A stretch of 52,321 bases of DNA, from positions 1 to 52,321 of the forward strand of contig JBBDNV010000192.1 of NCBI GenBank assembly GCA_040877415.1, given 5' to 3'. Shown one piece after another: positions 11,813-19,571 of this stretch (position 1 is its first letter; every line of letters starts with the position of its first letter). The position numbers and the translations under genes were made by a program. The stretch comes from JBBDNV01 sp040877415 (GTDB lineage Bacteria; Planctomycetota; Planctomycetia; Pirellulales; PALSA-1355). Below the pieces are notes generated by a model. It had not been told where the DNA came from, made no database searches, and saw only the letters and a list, made by a program, of their open reading frames with translations.

Positions 11813-13060
11813 ATGCGATCTCCGCCAGACACTTCGGCCGAGTCAAACGGACCGCCGCAGCCGTCCGAGACCACCGCGCTCGACGAGCGCCTGGCTTATC
11901 TGGAGATCGACGAATCGGATCGTGCGCGCTTGCGGGAGTTGGCCCCTCGATTGAAGGTGCGCGCGGCCGCTTTTGTCGAGGCGTTTTACCGCCACTTGTT
12001 CGCCTTTGACGAAACGGCCCGCTTTCTACAGGATCCCGCCCTCGTGGCGCGGCTGAAACAGGCGCAGCAGGCGCACCTCGAGTCCATGCTCGAAGCCGAG
12101 TGGGACGACGACTATGTAAACCGCCGCCACCGCGTGGGCGACGCGCATGCGCAGGTCGGCATCAGCCCGACGATCTTTCTGGGGGCGTACAACCAGTACC
12201 TGCAATTCTGCCTGCGCGAGCTCTCGGCGCATTTGGAAGGGCCGGCGCTCGATTGCGCCCAACAAATGCTGTCGCTGCAAAAGGCGGTGTTTCTCGATGT
12301 CGGTCTGACGCTGGAAGCTTACTTCAAGCAAGCCACTTCGAACCTGCGCCGGGCCTTGGACCTGGTGTATCAGGCCAACGCCGAACTGCGACAGTTCGCG
12401 CAGTTCACGTCGCACGACCTGAAAACGCCGCTGGCCACCATGGCCAATCTGTGCGACGAGGCGCTGGACGAATTTCGCGATTCTATGCCCGCCGAAGCCG
12501 CCAAGCTGATCGAATCGGCTCGCCAACGCGCCTTTCGCATGAGCGCTACGATCGACGAATTGCTCCACTCGTCGATGTCGCTGCACTCCGACGCGCCGCG
12601 GGACGTCGTGGACAGCGGGCAAGCGATGGGCGAGGCGATCGATCAAATCCGGCCGCTCTTGGAGCAGAAAAAGATCGAGCTGACTGTGCCCGATCGACTG
12701 CCGCGCGTGTTGGGCGATAAGGCCCGCATCCGCGAGATCTTCTACAATCTGCTCTCCAACGCGGTCAAATTCAGCGACAAGCGCCGCGGCCGCATCGTGG
12801 TCGGCTGCGCGAATCGCGACGACGATTGCATTTTCTCGATTGCCGACAATGGCCCGGGCATTCCCGCCGAGGAATTGTCGCGCGTGTTCGTGCCGTTTCG
12901 ACGCTTGCCAAATCACCGCGACATTCCGGGCTCGGGCCTGGGGCTGTACTTCGCCAAAACCATGGCCGAGCAGCAGAACGGGCGCATCTGGGTCGAATCG
13001 GAAATAAGCGCCGGCAGCCGCTTCTTCGTGCTGCTCAAAAGGGCTCCCGACGAAGGGTGA
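11813..13060 (+). CDS. Globin-coupled sensor histidine kinase
   Basis: A 415-residue soluble histidine kinase with an N-terminal protoglobin-like sensor domain. Residues 25-175 match globin-coupled sensors: a likely distal tyrosine in AFYRHL (Tyr59) and the proximal haem histidine in VGDAHAQVGIS (His112). The kinase part has an H-box TSHDLKTPL with phospho-accepting His201, an N-box (FYNLLSNAVKFSD) and the ATP-lid glycine boxes DNGPGIP and GSGLGLYFAK. No membrane segments, so it should sense a diffusible haem ligand (O2, NO, CO) or redox state in the cytoplasm. It ends two bases from the convergent sigma54-dependent regulator, its most likely partner. Its architecture matches the GcHK type known from Anaeromyxobacter. 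Confidence 0.9.
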   Translation: MRSPPDTSAESNGPPQPSETTALDERLAYLEIDESDRARLRELAPRLKVRAAAFVEAFYRHLFAFDETARFLQDPALVARLKQAQQAHLESMLEAEWDDDYVNRRHRVGDAHAQVGISPTIFLGAYNQYLQFCLRELSAHLEGPALDCAQQMLSLQKAVFLDVGLTLEAYFKQATSNLRRALDLVYQANAELRQFAQFTSHDLKTPLATMANLCDEALDEFRDSMPAEAAKLIESARQRAFRMSATIDELLHSSMSLHSDAPRDVVDSGQAMGEAIDQIRPLLEQKKIELTVPDRLPRVLGDKARIREIFYNLLSNAVKFSDKRRGRIVVGCANRDDDCIFSIADNGPGIPAEELSRVFVPFRRLPNHRDIPGSGLGLYFAKTMAEQQNGRIWVESEISAGSRFFVLLKRAPDEG

Positions 13061-13062
13061 GA

Positions 13063-14463
13063 CTACTTCGCGGCCGGCAAACCGGGCGCCCGCGGCAAGG
13101 GCTCGCCGCTCTCTTGCAATTGGATGCTGTACTTTTCCAGCAGCCGGTACAGGCTGCGGCGATTGACGCCCAGGGCCCTGGCGGTGCGGGCCTTGTTGCC
13201 GCGCTCGCGCGTAAGCACTTCGAGGATATGGGCCCGTTCGATGTCGGCCAGAAACTCGCCGTCGGGCCGTGGGCTTTCAAGTTTCGACTTTCCGGCAGTC
13301 GCGCCCACGATCTCGCGCGGCAGCGCCTCGACGCCGATGCACTTGTCGTCGGACATGATCTGCGCCCGCTCGATCGCGTTGACCAATTGGCGGACATTGC
13401 CCGGCCAGTGATAGGCCTCCAGAGCCTGCATGGCCGCCGGGGCGATGGTCCACTCGTCGCCCAAAAAGTGCCGGACCAACAGGGGAATGTCCCCCTGCCG
13501 CTCGCGCAGCGGCGGCAAATTGAGCGACATGACGTTGATCCGGTAGTAGAGGTCTTCGCGAAAACGTCCTTCGGTGACGTCTTTTTCCATGTCCCGATTG
13601 GTGGCCGCCAGCAGGCGCACGTCGACGCGCCGCTCCTTGAGCGAGCCGACCCGCCGCAGCGAGCCGTCTTCCAGCACGCGCAGCAGCTTGGCTTGCAACG
13701 AGCCGGCCAATTCGCCGATCTCGTCGATGAACAGCGTGCCGCCGTCGGCCACCTCGAACAAGCCCGGCTTGGTGGCGATCGCGCCGGTGAAGGACCCCTT
13801 CTCGTGGCCGAACAGCTCGCTTTCCAGCAAGGTTTCAGGCAGCGCCGCGCAGTTAATGACCACCATTGGCCGCTCGGCCCGGCCGCTGGCGCGCTGCAAG
13901 GCTTTGGCCACCAGCTCCTTGCCGGTGCCGCTTTCGCCTTGAATCAGGATCGACTTGTCGGTCGGTCCGGCGCGCTCGATCAGTCGGAACACTTCCTTCA
14001 TGGCGGGCGAAGCGCCGACGATTTCGGGCGGCGGTTGGCCACGGCTGAGAGCCGCCTTGAGCTGCACGTTTTCCTTGCGCAGTTGGCGGCGGTCGTAGGC
14101 CTTTTCGATCAGGAGCTCCAGCTCCGCGAGCGGGAACGGCTTCGTCAAGTAGTCGTACGCGCCGAGTTTCATGGCCTGCACGGCTGTTTCGATCGTGCCC
14201 TGGCCCGTCAGCAGAATGACTTCGCACTCGGGATGCTGGAGCTTGAGTTGTTCGAGCACCTGGATGCCCGACATTCCCGGCATGACCATGTCGAGCACGA
14301 CCACGTCGAACTGCCGCAGATTGGCCAATTGCAGGGCCTGCTCGCCGTGCGCGGCCTCTTGCACCCGAAAGCCGCGCCGCGTGAAACGCCGGGCGACCGT
14401 CTCACGGAAGTCGCCGTCGTCGTCGACGAGCATCAGGTCGATTTTGCCGGGATCGTAATTCAT
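13063..14463 (-). CDS. Sigma54-dependent response regulator, NtrC family
   Basis: A 466-residue transcription activator: receiver domain (about 8-120) with acidic pocket DDD (14-16), phospho-acceptor Asp58, Thr86 and Lys108; AAA+ sigma54-interaction domain with Walker A GESGTGKE (176-183), a GSFTGA loop and Walker B GGTLFIDEIGE; and a C-terminal Fis-type helix-turn-helix (NKARTARALGVNRRSLYRLL). The loop that contacts sigma54 is usually GAFTGA; here the second residue is Ser, a tolerated variant in other activators. The ATG at 14463 starts the receiver domain properly; the frame extends to 14595 without family sequence. It faces the globin kinase tail-to-tail and is divergent from the Usp operon, whose sigma54 promoter it probably activates. 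Confidence 0.93.
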   Translation of the reverse strand: MNYDPGKIDLMLVDDDGDFRETVARRFTRRGFRVQEAAHGEQALQLANLRQFDVVVLDMVMPGMSGIQVLEQLKLQHPECEVILLTGQGTIETAVQAMKLGAYDYLTKPFPLAELELLIEKAYDRRQLRKENVQLKAALSRGQPPPEIVGASPAMKEVFRLIERAGPTDKSILIQGESGTGKELVAKALQRASGRAERPMVVINCAALPETLLESELFGHEKGSFTGAIATKPGLFEVADGGTLFIDEIGELAGSLQAKLLRVLEDGSLRRVGSLKERRVDVRLLAATNRDMEKDVTEGRFREDLYYRINVMSLNLPPLRERQGDIPLLVRHFLGDEWTIAPAAMQALEAYHWPGNVRQLVNAIERAQIMSDDKCIGVEALPREIVGATAGKSKLESPRPDGEFLADIERAHILEVLTRERGNKARTARALGVNRRSLYRLLEKYSIQLQESGEPLPRAPGLPAAK

Positions 14464-14652
14464 GGTCGTTCGACACGCGCCTGATGAACCCAATGTGGTT
14501 TTGCAACCTTCGTGCCGCTTCGGTCGAGTTTTTCGCCAGGGCCGCAAAAGGCTCGGCGCCAAGGCACAAACCGGCCAGCCAGCGCCTCGCGCCAACCGCC
14601 AGACCCCGTGCGGTATCGCGCGGGAGGTGTGCGAAATGGCACGCTATTAGTA

Positions 14653-14668
14653 TACTCATGGATGAGTA
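14653..14668. promoter_or_regulatory. Candidate upstream activator site (inverted repeat)
   Basis: TACTCAT-GG-ATGAGTA is a perfect 7+2+7 inverted repeat centred about 185 bases upstream of the sigma54 promoter's -12 element, a typical enhancer distance for NtrC-type activators. It sits in the 481-base gap between the regulator and the Usp operon, where no gene was found. No identical copy was seen near the other sigma54 promoters, so assignment is speculative. Confidence 0.3.
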
Positions 14669-14832
14669 GGTGTCGGCGGATTAAGCGATTCGTCGTTCAG
14701 GCGGCGGATTCGAAGATGGCCGCATTTTATGGCCCCCGGGCGGATGAACCCGCACCGCTGTGATCCGTTTATGGCGATTGAAATTGAGTCGGCGCGCGGG
14801 CGCGCCCGACACGGGGGATGCAATCGGCGCGT

Positions 14833-14847
14833 TGGCACCGTGTTTGC
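14833..14847 (+). promoter_or_regulatory. Sigma54 promoter of the Usp/cytochrome operon
   Basis: TGGCAC-N5-TTGC, preceded by T, is a full match to the -24/-12 consensus with the correct spacing. Transcription would start near 14858, giving an 87-base leader before the Usp gene at 14945. The divergent gene encodes a sigma54 activator. Confidence 0.85.
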
Positions 14848-14944
14848 GTGTCAACCCTTGCGACAGCTTCTCCCAACGCCGTTCTGTCGCGAGGCTCTTG
14901 CCTGTCGCTTTTTTGAGTTGTCCGTAAAGGGAAAGGTTTGAGCC

Positions 14945-15379
14945 ATGGATTACAAGAAGATTTTGTTTGCGACCGATTTTTCGCCGGCCAGCGAAGCGGC
15001 CTTGAAGTACGCCACGTCGCTCGCGCGCGATTCGGGAGCGCTGTTGTTGATCGCGCACGTCGAGGAGCTGCCCATGCCGTACGCCGGGGGCGAGATGTAC
15101 TTCGCTCAGCCGGAGTATCCCAACCCGGAGGTTAAGAAAATGCTCGAGAAGGTCGTACCGCCCGACAAAAGCGTGCGCTACGAGCACCGGCTGGTAATGG
15201 GCACGGCGGCCGACGACATCGTGCGCGTGGCCGAGGAAGAAGGCGTCGATCTGATCGTCATCGGCACGCACGGCCGCACCGGGCTGATGCGCGTGTTGAT
15301 GGGCAGCGTGGCCGAATCGGTCATGCGGTTGGCCAAGTGCCCGGTGTTGACGGTCAAGCAGGCGCACAAAGCTTCGTAA
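14945..15379 (+). CDS. Universal stress protein, single domain
   Basis: A 144-residue UspA-fold protein, first gene of a Usp/cytochrome/Usp operon. The N-terminus KILFATDFSP and the nucleotide motif GTHGRTGLMRVLMGS near the C-terminus (G-2x-G-9x-G-S pattern) are complete, so it should bind ATP. Such proteins help cells survive energy limitation, hypoxia or redox stress. It is preceded by a strong sigma54 promoter at 14833-14847 and followed after 68 bases by the cytochrome c'-like gene. It resembles the Usp half of the fusion protein at 51000 (similar start and ATP motif). Confidence 0.92.
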   Translation: MDYKKILFATDFSPASEAALKYATSLARDSGALLLIAHVEELPMPYAGGEMYFAQPEYPNPEVKKMLEKVVPPDKSVRYEHRLVMGTAADDIVRVAEEEGVDLIVIGTHGRTGLMRVLMGSVAESVMRLAKCPVLTVKQAHKAS

Positions 15380-15447
15380 GCGGAGAGCTTGCCAGAAACA
15401 CGTTCGTCGCGCATCGACGCGCTTTTTTTCAAGCAAGGAGTCGACTG

Positions 15448-15846
15448 ATGAAACGATTGTGTACGTGGTGCGTCCTCTCGACCGCTGCGCTGGTTTCGTT
15501 GACGTCGGACGGGGCGGCGCCGCGAAACGACCTGAGCGATTTCATGCGCGTCAAGCTCAAGCATTCGCAAATGGTGCTGGAAGGGCTCGTGCTGGGCGAT
15601 TTCGACAGAATTGCCAAGAACGCGCAGGACATGAGCCTTTTGAGCCTGGCCGAAACCTGGCAAGTGCTGCAAACGCCCCAATACATCGAATACAGCCGCA
15701 AATTCCGCGCGGCAGCCGATGCGCTGGCCGAGGCGGCCAAAAAAAAGAACCTCGACAAGGCGGCCGAAGACTATAATCGCGTGACGCTGCGGTGCGTCGA
15801 ATGTCACAAGTACGTCCGCGACGTCCGCATGGCCAGGGCCGACTAG
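15448..15846 (+). CDS. Small cytochrome c'-like haem protein (copy 1)
   Basis: A 132-residue exported protein: signal peptide (about 1-23), a largely helical body, and a single haem-attachment motif C116-V-E-C119-H120 close to the C-terminus followed by KYVRDVR. A four-helix layout with a C-terminal CxxCHxxxR matches cytochrome c', which binds NO and CO in other bacteria. The ATG at 15448 has AAGGAG 7 bases upstream; the frame is open to 15337 but that overlaps the Usp gene. It sits between two Usp genes and has a paralogue at 49257-49667 with the same layout. Family assignment is by architecture, since overall sequence similarity to classical c' proteins cannot be measured here. Confidence 0.75.
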   Translation: MKRLCTWCVLSTAALVSLTSDGAAPRNDLSDFMRVKLKHSQMVLEGLVLGDFDRIAKNAQDMSLLSLAETWQVLQTPQYIEYSRKFRAAADALAEAAKKKNLDKAAEDYNRVTLRCVECHKYVRDVRMARAD

Positions 15847-15871
15847 AAGCAGTTGCGCGGAGAACAACCGC

Positions 15872-16792
15872 ATGAAAGTGCTGTTTGCCGTCGATGGATC
15901 GGCCGCCTCGTTGGACGCCGTCAGCCAGGTGGCGCCGCTACTGGCGCCCGGCAAAGACAACGTGGCGCTGTACTGCTCCCCGCCGGCCATCCGCCGCGCA
16001 AGCACGGTGACGAGCCCGGACGTGCTCGCGCGGGCCCGCCAGGGTCTGGTCGACGCCGTATTCGACGAAGCCCGCCGGCGGCTGCCCGAGGCTTTGCAAG
16101 CCTCCGCCCAAACCATCACCGACAACCACGACGCGCGGCACGGCATTGTCTCCGCGGGGGAACCGTGGGGGGCCAACCTGCTGGTGGTCGGAGCGCGCGG
16201 GTTGGGAACGTTCGAACGGCTGCTCTTGGGCAGCGTTTCGCGGGCCGTAGTGCACGCCTCGAAAGTTCCGGTTTGGGTGGCTCGCACGGCCGGCGGTCGC
16301 GAAACGCGCCAAGGTTTCAACGTGCTCTTGGCCTGCGAAAACCCCGAACTAGGGTGCCGTTCGGCCGAAGTGCTCGCGGACTTTACCTGGCCGGAGGGTT
16401 CGACCTGCCGCACGTTGACCGTCGTTCCTTCCATGTTTGCCGGCAAGGTGCCCGACTGGCTCCAGCAAAGGGCCCGCAGCCCGGACGTCGAGCAAATGGT
16501 CCAAGCCTGGGCCCGCGAGCACGACGAGGAGTTGCGATCCATGCGGACCCACATGGACGAATTCGCCGCCAAGCTGCCCAAGCTGTGCCGTTGCGTTGAG
16601 CCGATTGTCGCCGAAGGCGAGCCGGCCGGCGTCATTTTGTCCGCGATCGCGCGCGAGAAGATCGACGTGGTCGTCGTGGGCGCCTACCGCAAAAACTGGC
16701 TCTCCAGCACGCTTCTGGGCGGCACGTCCGAGGCGGTCCTCAACCATGCCGGATGCTCGGTGCTGGTCGTCCCGCATCCGGACCGGCCGTAA
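15872..16792 (+). CDS. Universal stress protein, tandem Usp domains
   Basis: A 306-residue protein with two Usp domains (about 1-140 and 150-303). The first has GARGLGTFERLLLGSVSR, a complete ATP motif; the second has GAYRKNWLSSTLLGGTSE, where the glycine pattern is partly degraded, so the second domain may not bind nucleotide. GGAGAA lies just upstream of the ATG. It is the third gene of the sigma54-driven operon, 25 bases after the cytochrome gene. It converges on the BON gene. Confidence 0.88.
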   Translation: MKVLFAVDGSAASLDAVSQVAPLLAPGKDNVALYCSPPAIRRASTVTSPDVLARARQGLVDAVFDEARRRLPEALQASAQTITDNHDARHGIVSAGEPWGANLLVVGARGLGTFERLLLGSVSRAVVHASKVPVWVARTAGGRETRQGFNVLLACENPELGCRSAEVLADFTWPEGSTCRTLTVVPSMFAGKVPDWLQQRARSPDVEQMVQAWAREHDEELRSMRTHMDEFAAKLPKLCRCVEPIVAEGEPAGVILSAIAREKIDVVVVGAYRKNWLSSTLLGGTSEAVLNHAGCSVLVVPHPDRP

Positions 16793-16800
16793 AAACTCCA

Positions 16801-16830
16801 CGCGCCATCCAGCGCCATCCAGCGCCATCC
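16801..16830. repeat. Short tandem repeat (3 x 10 bases)
   Basis: Three consecutive copies of a ten-base unit (N-GCGCCATCC, i.e. CGCGCCATCC, AGCGCCATCC, AGCGCCATCC) between the convergent Usp and BON genes. No hairpin is evident. Confidence 0.7.
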
Positions 16831-16853
16831 AATCGCTTGCGGCTTAGCACCGT

Positions 16854-17126
16854 TCACCCCAGCGGCGTCTCGTCGTTCACCTCGACCAGATTCCGCACGC
16901 GCCCGGGCGGATCGAGCCGCAACATGGCCTCTTGGGCCAACTGTTTCAAATAGAAACTCGAAACGGTGCCGGCAATCTCAACCACGCCCCCCGAGACGCG
17001 GCAGTCCAACAGCCGCAGCGCCCCGTAGTTGCTCTTAGACAGCACCTCCCTGGCGGCGGCGTGCATCTGCCGGTCCCGATCCGAAACGAACTCGAGCTGC
17101 CGCGAGTGTCGGGCGCTGGCGATCAT
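16854..17126 (-). CDS. BON-domain protein
   Basis: A 90-residue protein consisting of one BON domain (about 18-86; VSGGVVEIAGTVSSFYLKQLAQE). BON domains bind phospholipid or ligands and often occur in osmotic-stress or envelope proteins; no signal peptide is seen here, so it is probably cytoplasmic. The reading frame is continuous with the upstream membrane protein, but an AAGGA ribosome-binding site 7 bases before the ATG at 17126 and a sigma54 promoter at 17173-17187 argue that it is expressed as a separate gene. It likely belongs to the same stress regulon as the neighbouring Usp genes. Confidence 0.8.
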   Translation of the reverse strand: MIASARHSRQLEFVSDRDRQMHAAAREVLSKSNYGALRLLDCRVSGGVVEIAGTVSSFYLKQLAQEAMLRLDPPGRVRNLVEVNDETPLG

Positions 17127-18206
17127 TGTAGAATCCTTGAAAGTGCCCCGGCGAGACATGCCTGGTTGTGCAGCGAATTTCGTGCCATGAGGCCTTTCGA
17201 GCCTGAATCGCGTGGTTTTGAGTTCTCCGTGCACAATCGGTGTGCGAGCTCCGCTCATGACTTGTGCGATTTCAGACTGGCTCGGCACATACGGTGCACC
17301 AAGCGCGAAATGGCGACGTGAGCAGCCTGATACACAAGCACGGTGGCGAACCTCGCCTTGATACTCGAGCCGCGCCCGAACGACCGGGATGCCCGCTAGC
17401 GCCAGTACCAGTCCGATTTGTACGAGCGTCTGCGCCAGCCGGCCGAAACGCGGGGGCACCGCCCGCGCGACCCAGGCCACGGTCGGCGCGGCGGCCAACA
17501 GGACGGCATCGGACGGCGTAAGCTCCGCGTACAAGTTGCCCGAGCACACGAGGCCGGCCAGCAGGGTGCCCGCGACCACGACCGTGCCGCGGCCGCTTGC
17601 CCCGGGCCCCAGGACGAGATTCACCGCCAGCGCGCCGGCTTCCGCGGCCGCCAACAGGCCGGCAATTTGTCCATATCGCAGGCTCCCCGAAAGTGAAAGC
17701 AGGGCGGCCGCCGGCAGAGCGACCGCCAGCAAGATCGCGCTCAGCCGGGCGGCGGAAACGCGCGACGACAGCGCGTCGAGCGCGATGAGCGAAACCGCGC
17801 CCAAGGCCGCGGCGTACACGAGCCGCGCCAATAATTCTCCTTGTGGGTTGGCGCCCACCAGCGGCCAGCTCAAAAGCACGATTGCCGCCGGCACCGCGAC
17901 GGTGATCGAAACGATGCGGCCCCCCAGCGGCATCTGCAGGCACCCATCCAATAGCCCCACGACCACAAGCGCCGGCGCCAGAAACAAGAGCCAGTCGACG
18001 GCATCAGGCGGCGGAAATCCCGGCCAGCCGAACAGGGCCAAATAGCCGGCGGCAAAACCAGCGCCAACGGCAAGCGGACCGGCCCACGACCGGCTTTGGC
18101 GGGCCGGCAGTCTCCGCTCGGCAACCCACCAGCCGACCACCAGCAATCCGGCCGTCGTCGCGCCGGGAAGCACGAGCCCCGCCCAGACATCGCCCCACGT
18201 CAACAT
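16854..18206 (-). CDS. Polytopic membrane protein, frame running into BON gene
   Basis: The first ~285 residues (down to about 17350) form an unrecognised, very hydrophobic protein with roughly 8-9 transmembrane helices, beginning MLTWGDVWAG. It starts 42 bases after the YceI gene and may share its transcript. The frame then continues without a stop through about 80 codons of non-hydrophobic, low-quality-looking sequence that includes the BON promoter and leader, into the BON gene, for 450 codons in total. I think the membrane protein has lost its own stop codon or carries a frameshift near 17350, or an assembly error exists; a real membrane::BON fusion cannot be excluded. Only the membrane part is supported as coding by composition. 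Confidence 0.5.
   Translation of the reverse strand: MLTWGDVWAGLVLPGATTAGLLVVGWWVAERRLPARQSRSWAGPLAVGAGFAAGYLALFGWPGFPPPDAVDWLLFLAPALVVVGLLDGCLQMPLGGRIVSITVAVPAAIVLLSWPLVGANPQGELLARLVYAAALGAVSLIALDALSSRVSAARLSAILLAVALPAAALLSLSGSLRYGQIAGLLAAAEAGALAVNLVLGPGASGRGTVVVAGTLLAGLVCSGNLYAELTPSDAVLLAAAPTVAWVARAVPPRFGRLAQTLVQIGLVLALAGIPVVRARLEYQGEVRHRACVSGCSRRHFALGAPYVPSQSEIAQVMSGARTPIVHGELKTTRFRLERPHGTKFAAQPGMSRRGTFKDSTMIASARHSRQLEFVSDRDRQMHAAAREVLSKSNYGALRLLDCRVSGGVVEIAGTVSSFYLKQLAQEAMLRLDPPGRVRNLVEVNDETPLG
17173..17187 (-). promoter_or_regulatory. Sigma54 promoter of the BON gene
   Basis: On the minus strand TGGCACGAAATTCGC matches the sigma54 -24 element perfectly (including the following GA) and the -12 element at three of four bases, with the invariant GG and GC correctly spaced. 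The predicted start near 17162 lies 36 bases before the BON ATG. Two GCAC-type inverted repeats (17231-17245 and 17285-17297) lie upstream and could be activator sites. Confidence 0.7.
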
Positions 18207-18248
18207 GCCACGCGCCCCCGTCGTGTGCCGCGCACGTCGTGCCGCGCC

Positions 18249-18830
18249 TCACTTCGCGGCGCATTCCAGGCTGACGATCACCAGCACCTCGTCGGAAAGT
18301 CCCGCGAGCATGAACCTCATGCGGTAGTCGCTGCGCTTGATGCGAAACTCGCCGGCCACTCCCAGGATCCTGCCGCCCATCAATCCCGGGTTCATCCCGG
18401 TGCGCTCGAGCCGGACGGTGATCGGCCGGCTGACGCCGTGCAAGGTGAGCGTGCCTTCGACGTCATAGGCCGCCTCGTCCGTTTTCGTCACCTTGGTGCT
18501 TTTGAAGGAGATCGTGGGAAACTGCTTGGCGCTGAAGAAATCGGGGCCCTTGAGATGCTGGTCGCGCTTGGCATCTTTCGTGTCGATGCTGTCGACCTGG
18601 ACCTCGACGTCGAGCGACCCATCGGCGCCGTCCAGGTCGACCGTGCCGGAGATTTCATTGAACCGCCCCCACGCGAAACTCGTGTTTAAGTGCTTGATGC
18701 GAAACATCACGCTCGAGTGGACGGAGTCGACGCGGTACGCCTCGGCGGCGGCCCAGCGGAGATCGAGCATTGTCAGGCAACCGCAAAGACCGGCCGCCGC
18801 GAGTCGAACGAGAAAGTGAAACCTGGCCAT
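18249..18830 (-). CDS. YceI family periplasmic protein
   Basis: A 193-residue exported lipocalin-like YceI protein. A signal peptide spans about 1-29; the mature part has the typical YRVDSVHSSVMFRIKHL start, EVQVDSIDTKD, HLKGPDFFSAKQFPTISF and LTLHGVSRPI. YceI proteins bind long-chain isoprenoid or amphiphilic molecules in the periplasm and are often linked to stress or electron transport. AAGGAG lies 6 bases before the ATG. It is upstream of the polytopic membrane protein on the same strand; no sigma54 site was found in its 5' region. Confidence 0.92.
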   Translation of the reverse strand: MARFHFLVRLAAAGLCGCLTMLDLRWAAAEAYRVDSVHSSVMFRIKHLNTSFAWGRFNEISGTVDLDGADGSLDVEVQVDSIDTKDAKRDQHLKGPDFFSAKQFPTISFKSTKVTKTDEAAYDVEGTLTLHGVSRPITVRLERTGMNPGLMGGRILGVAGEFRIKRSDYRMRFMLAGLSDEVLVIVSLECAAK

Positions 18831-19038
18831 GACGGACTCCTTGAACCATTCAACGTCTCACGCGCATCCGGCAACGGCCGGCGCAACCCAAAACAACATC
18901 TCGGGAAATTATTGCCCCGCGCGGTCGCGATAGCGAGGGGGAATTCTCTCGCGCCCGTCCCCAAAGCGGGCGAATTCTGTTAAGTTGCTCCCAGTCGCCG
19001 TATCCACTTTTCACGCGCATCCTCGGGCAATTCTCTCC

Positions 19039-19521
19039 ATGGCTGAATCCGAATCCGGCTCCGCCGAGCAATATGAAAAAAAACGCCGGGGCGTTATTGA
19101 ATTCTTCAATAACTTCCCGTTCAACAAGCTGCTGGGCATGCAACTGCTGGAGGTCGAGCCCGGCCGCGCCCGGCTCTCGATGAGCTGGCGGCCCGATTTG
19201 TGCCAGCCGGCCGGAATCATCCACGGCGGAGCCATCGCGTCGCTCGTCGACACGGCCATCGCTCATGCGATTTTGCTCACCCTGCCCGACGTGGATTCGC
19301 CGACCACGGGCGGGCGGATCGTTTCGGTCGATCTGCGGCTGAAATACCTGCGGCCGGTCTCCGAGGGACAGATCTTTTGCGACGCCCACATCGTGCGTGC
19401 CGGCCGCCAGATCATCCACACCGCCGCCACCGTGACCAACGCCTTGGGCAAGGAAGTGGCGCTTGGCGATTCGATCTACATGATCGTCAGCGGCGACCAG
19501 TTTCGCAAGCGCGGCGCGTGA
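19039..19521 (+). CDS. PaaI-type hotdog-fold thioesterase
   Basis: A 160-residue acyl-CoA thioesterase of the 4HBT/PaaI type. The active-site segment IHGGAIASLVDTA (His62 to Ala73, with Asp71) is intact; the rest gives the usual hotdog pattern ending YMIVSGD. It probably hydrolyses an aromatic or medium-chain acyl-CoA. The ATG at 19039 (MAESESGS) was preferred; an in-frame start at 18985 would add a non-conserved extension. It is followed by a hairpin terminator and converges on the sugar-binding lipoprotein gene. Confidence 0.88.
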   Translation: MAESESGSAEQYEKKRRGVIEFFNNFPFNKLLGMQLLEVEPGRARLSMSWRPDLCQPAGIIHGGAIASLVDTAIAHAILLTLPDVDSPTTGGRIVSVDLRLKYLRPVSEGQIFCDAHIVRAGRQIIHTAATVTNALGKEVALGDSIYMIVSGDQFRKRGA

Positions 19522-19533
19522 TGACTCGAAAAG

Positions 19534-19552
19534 CCCCCGGCTCCGCCGGGGG
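19534..19552. terminator. Hairpin terminator between convergent genes
   Basis: CCCCCGGC-TCC-GCCGGGGG forms an 8-base-pair GC stem with a 3-base loop in the 50-base gap between the thioesterase and lipoprotein genes. It is related to the AGCCCCCGGC repeats at 31787-31879 and 42331-42350. Confidence 0.6.
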
Positions 19553-19571
19553 ATCGCTGCTAGTGAGCGGC

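Noticed and set aside
16801..16830. Tandem ten-base repeats as a possible CRISPR or iteron array
   Set aside because: Only three units, no spacers, no cas or replication genes nearby.
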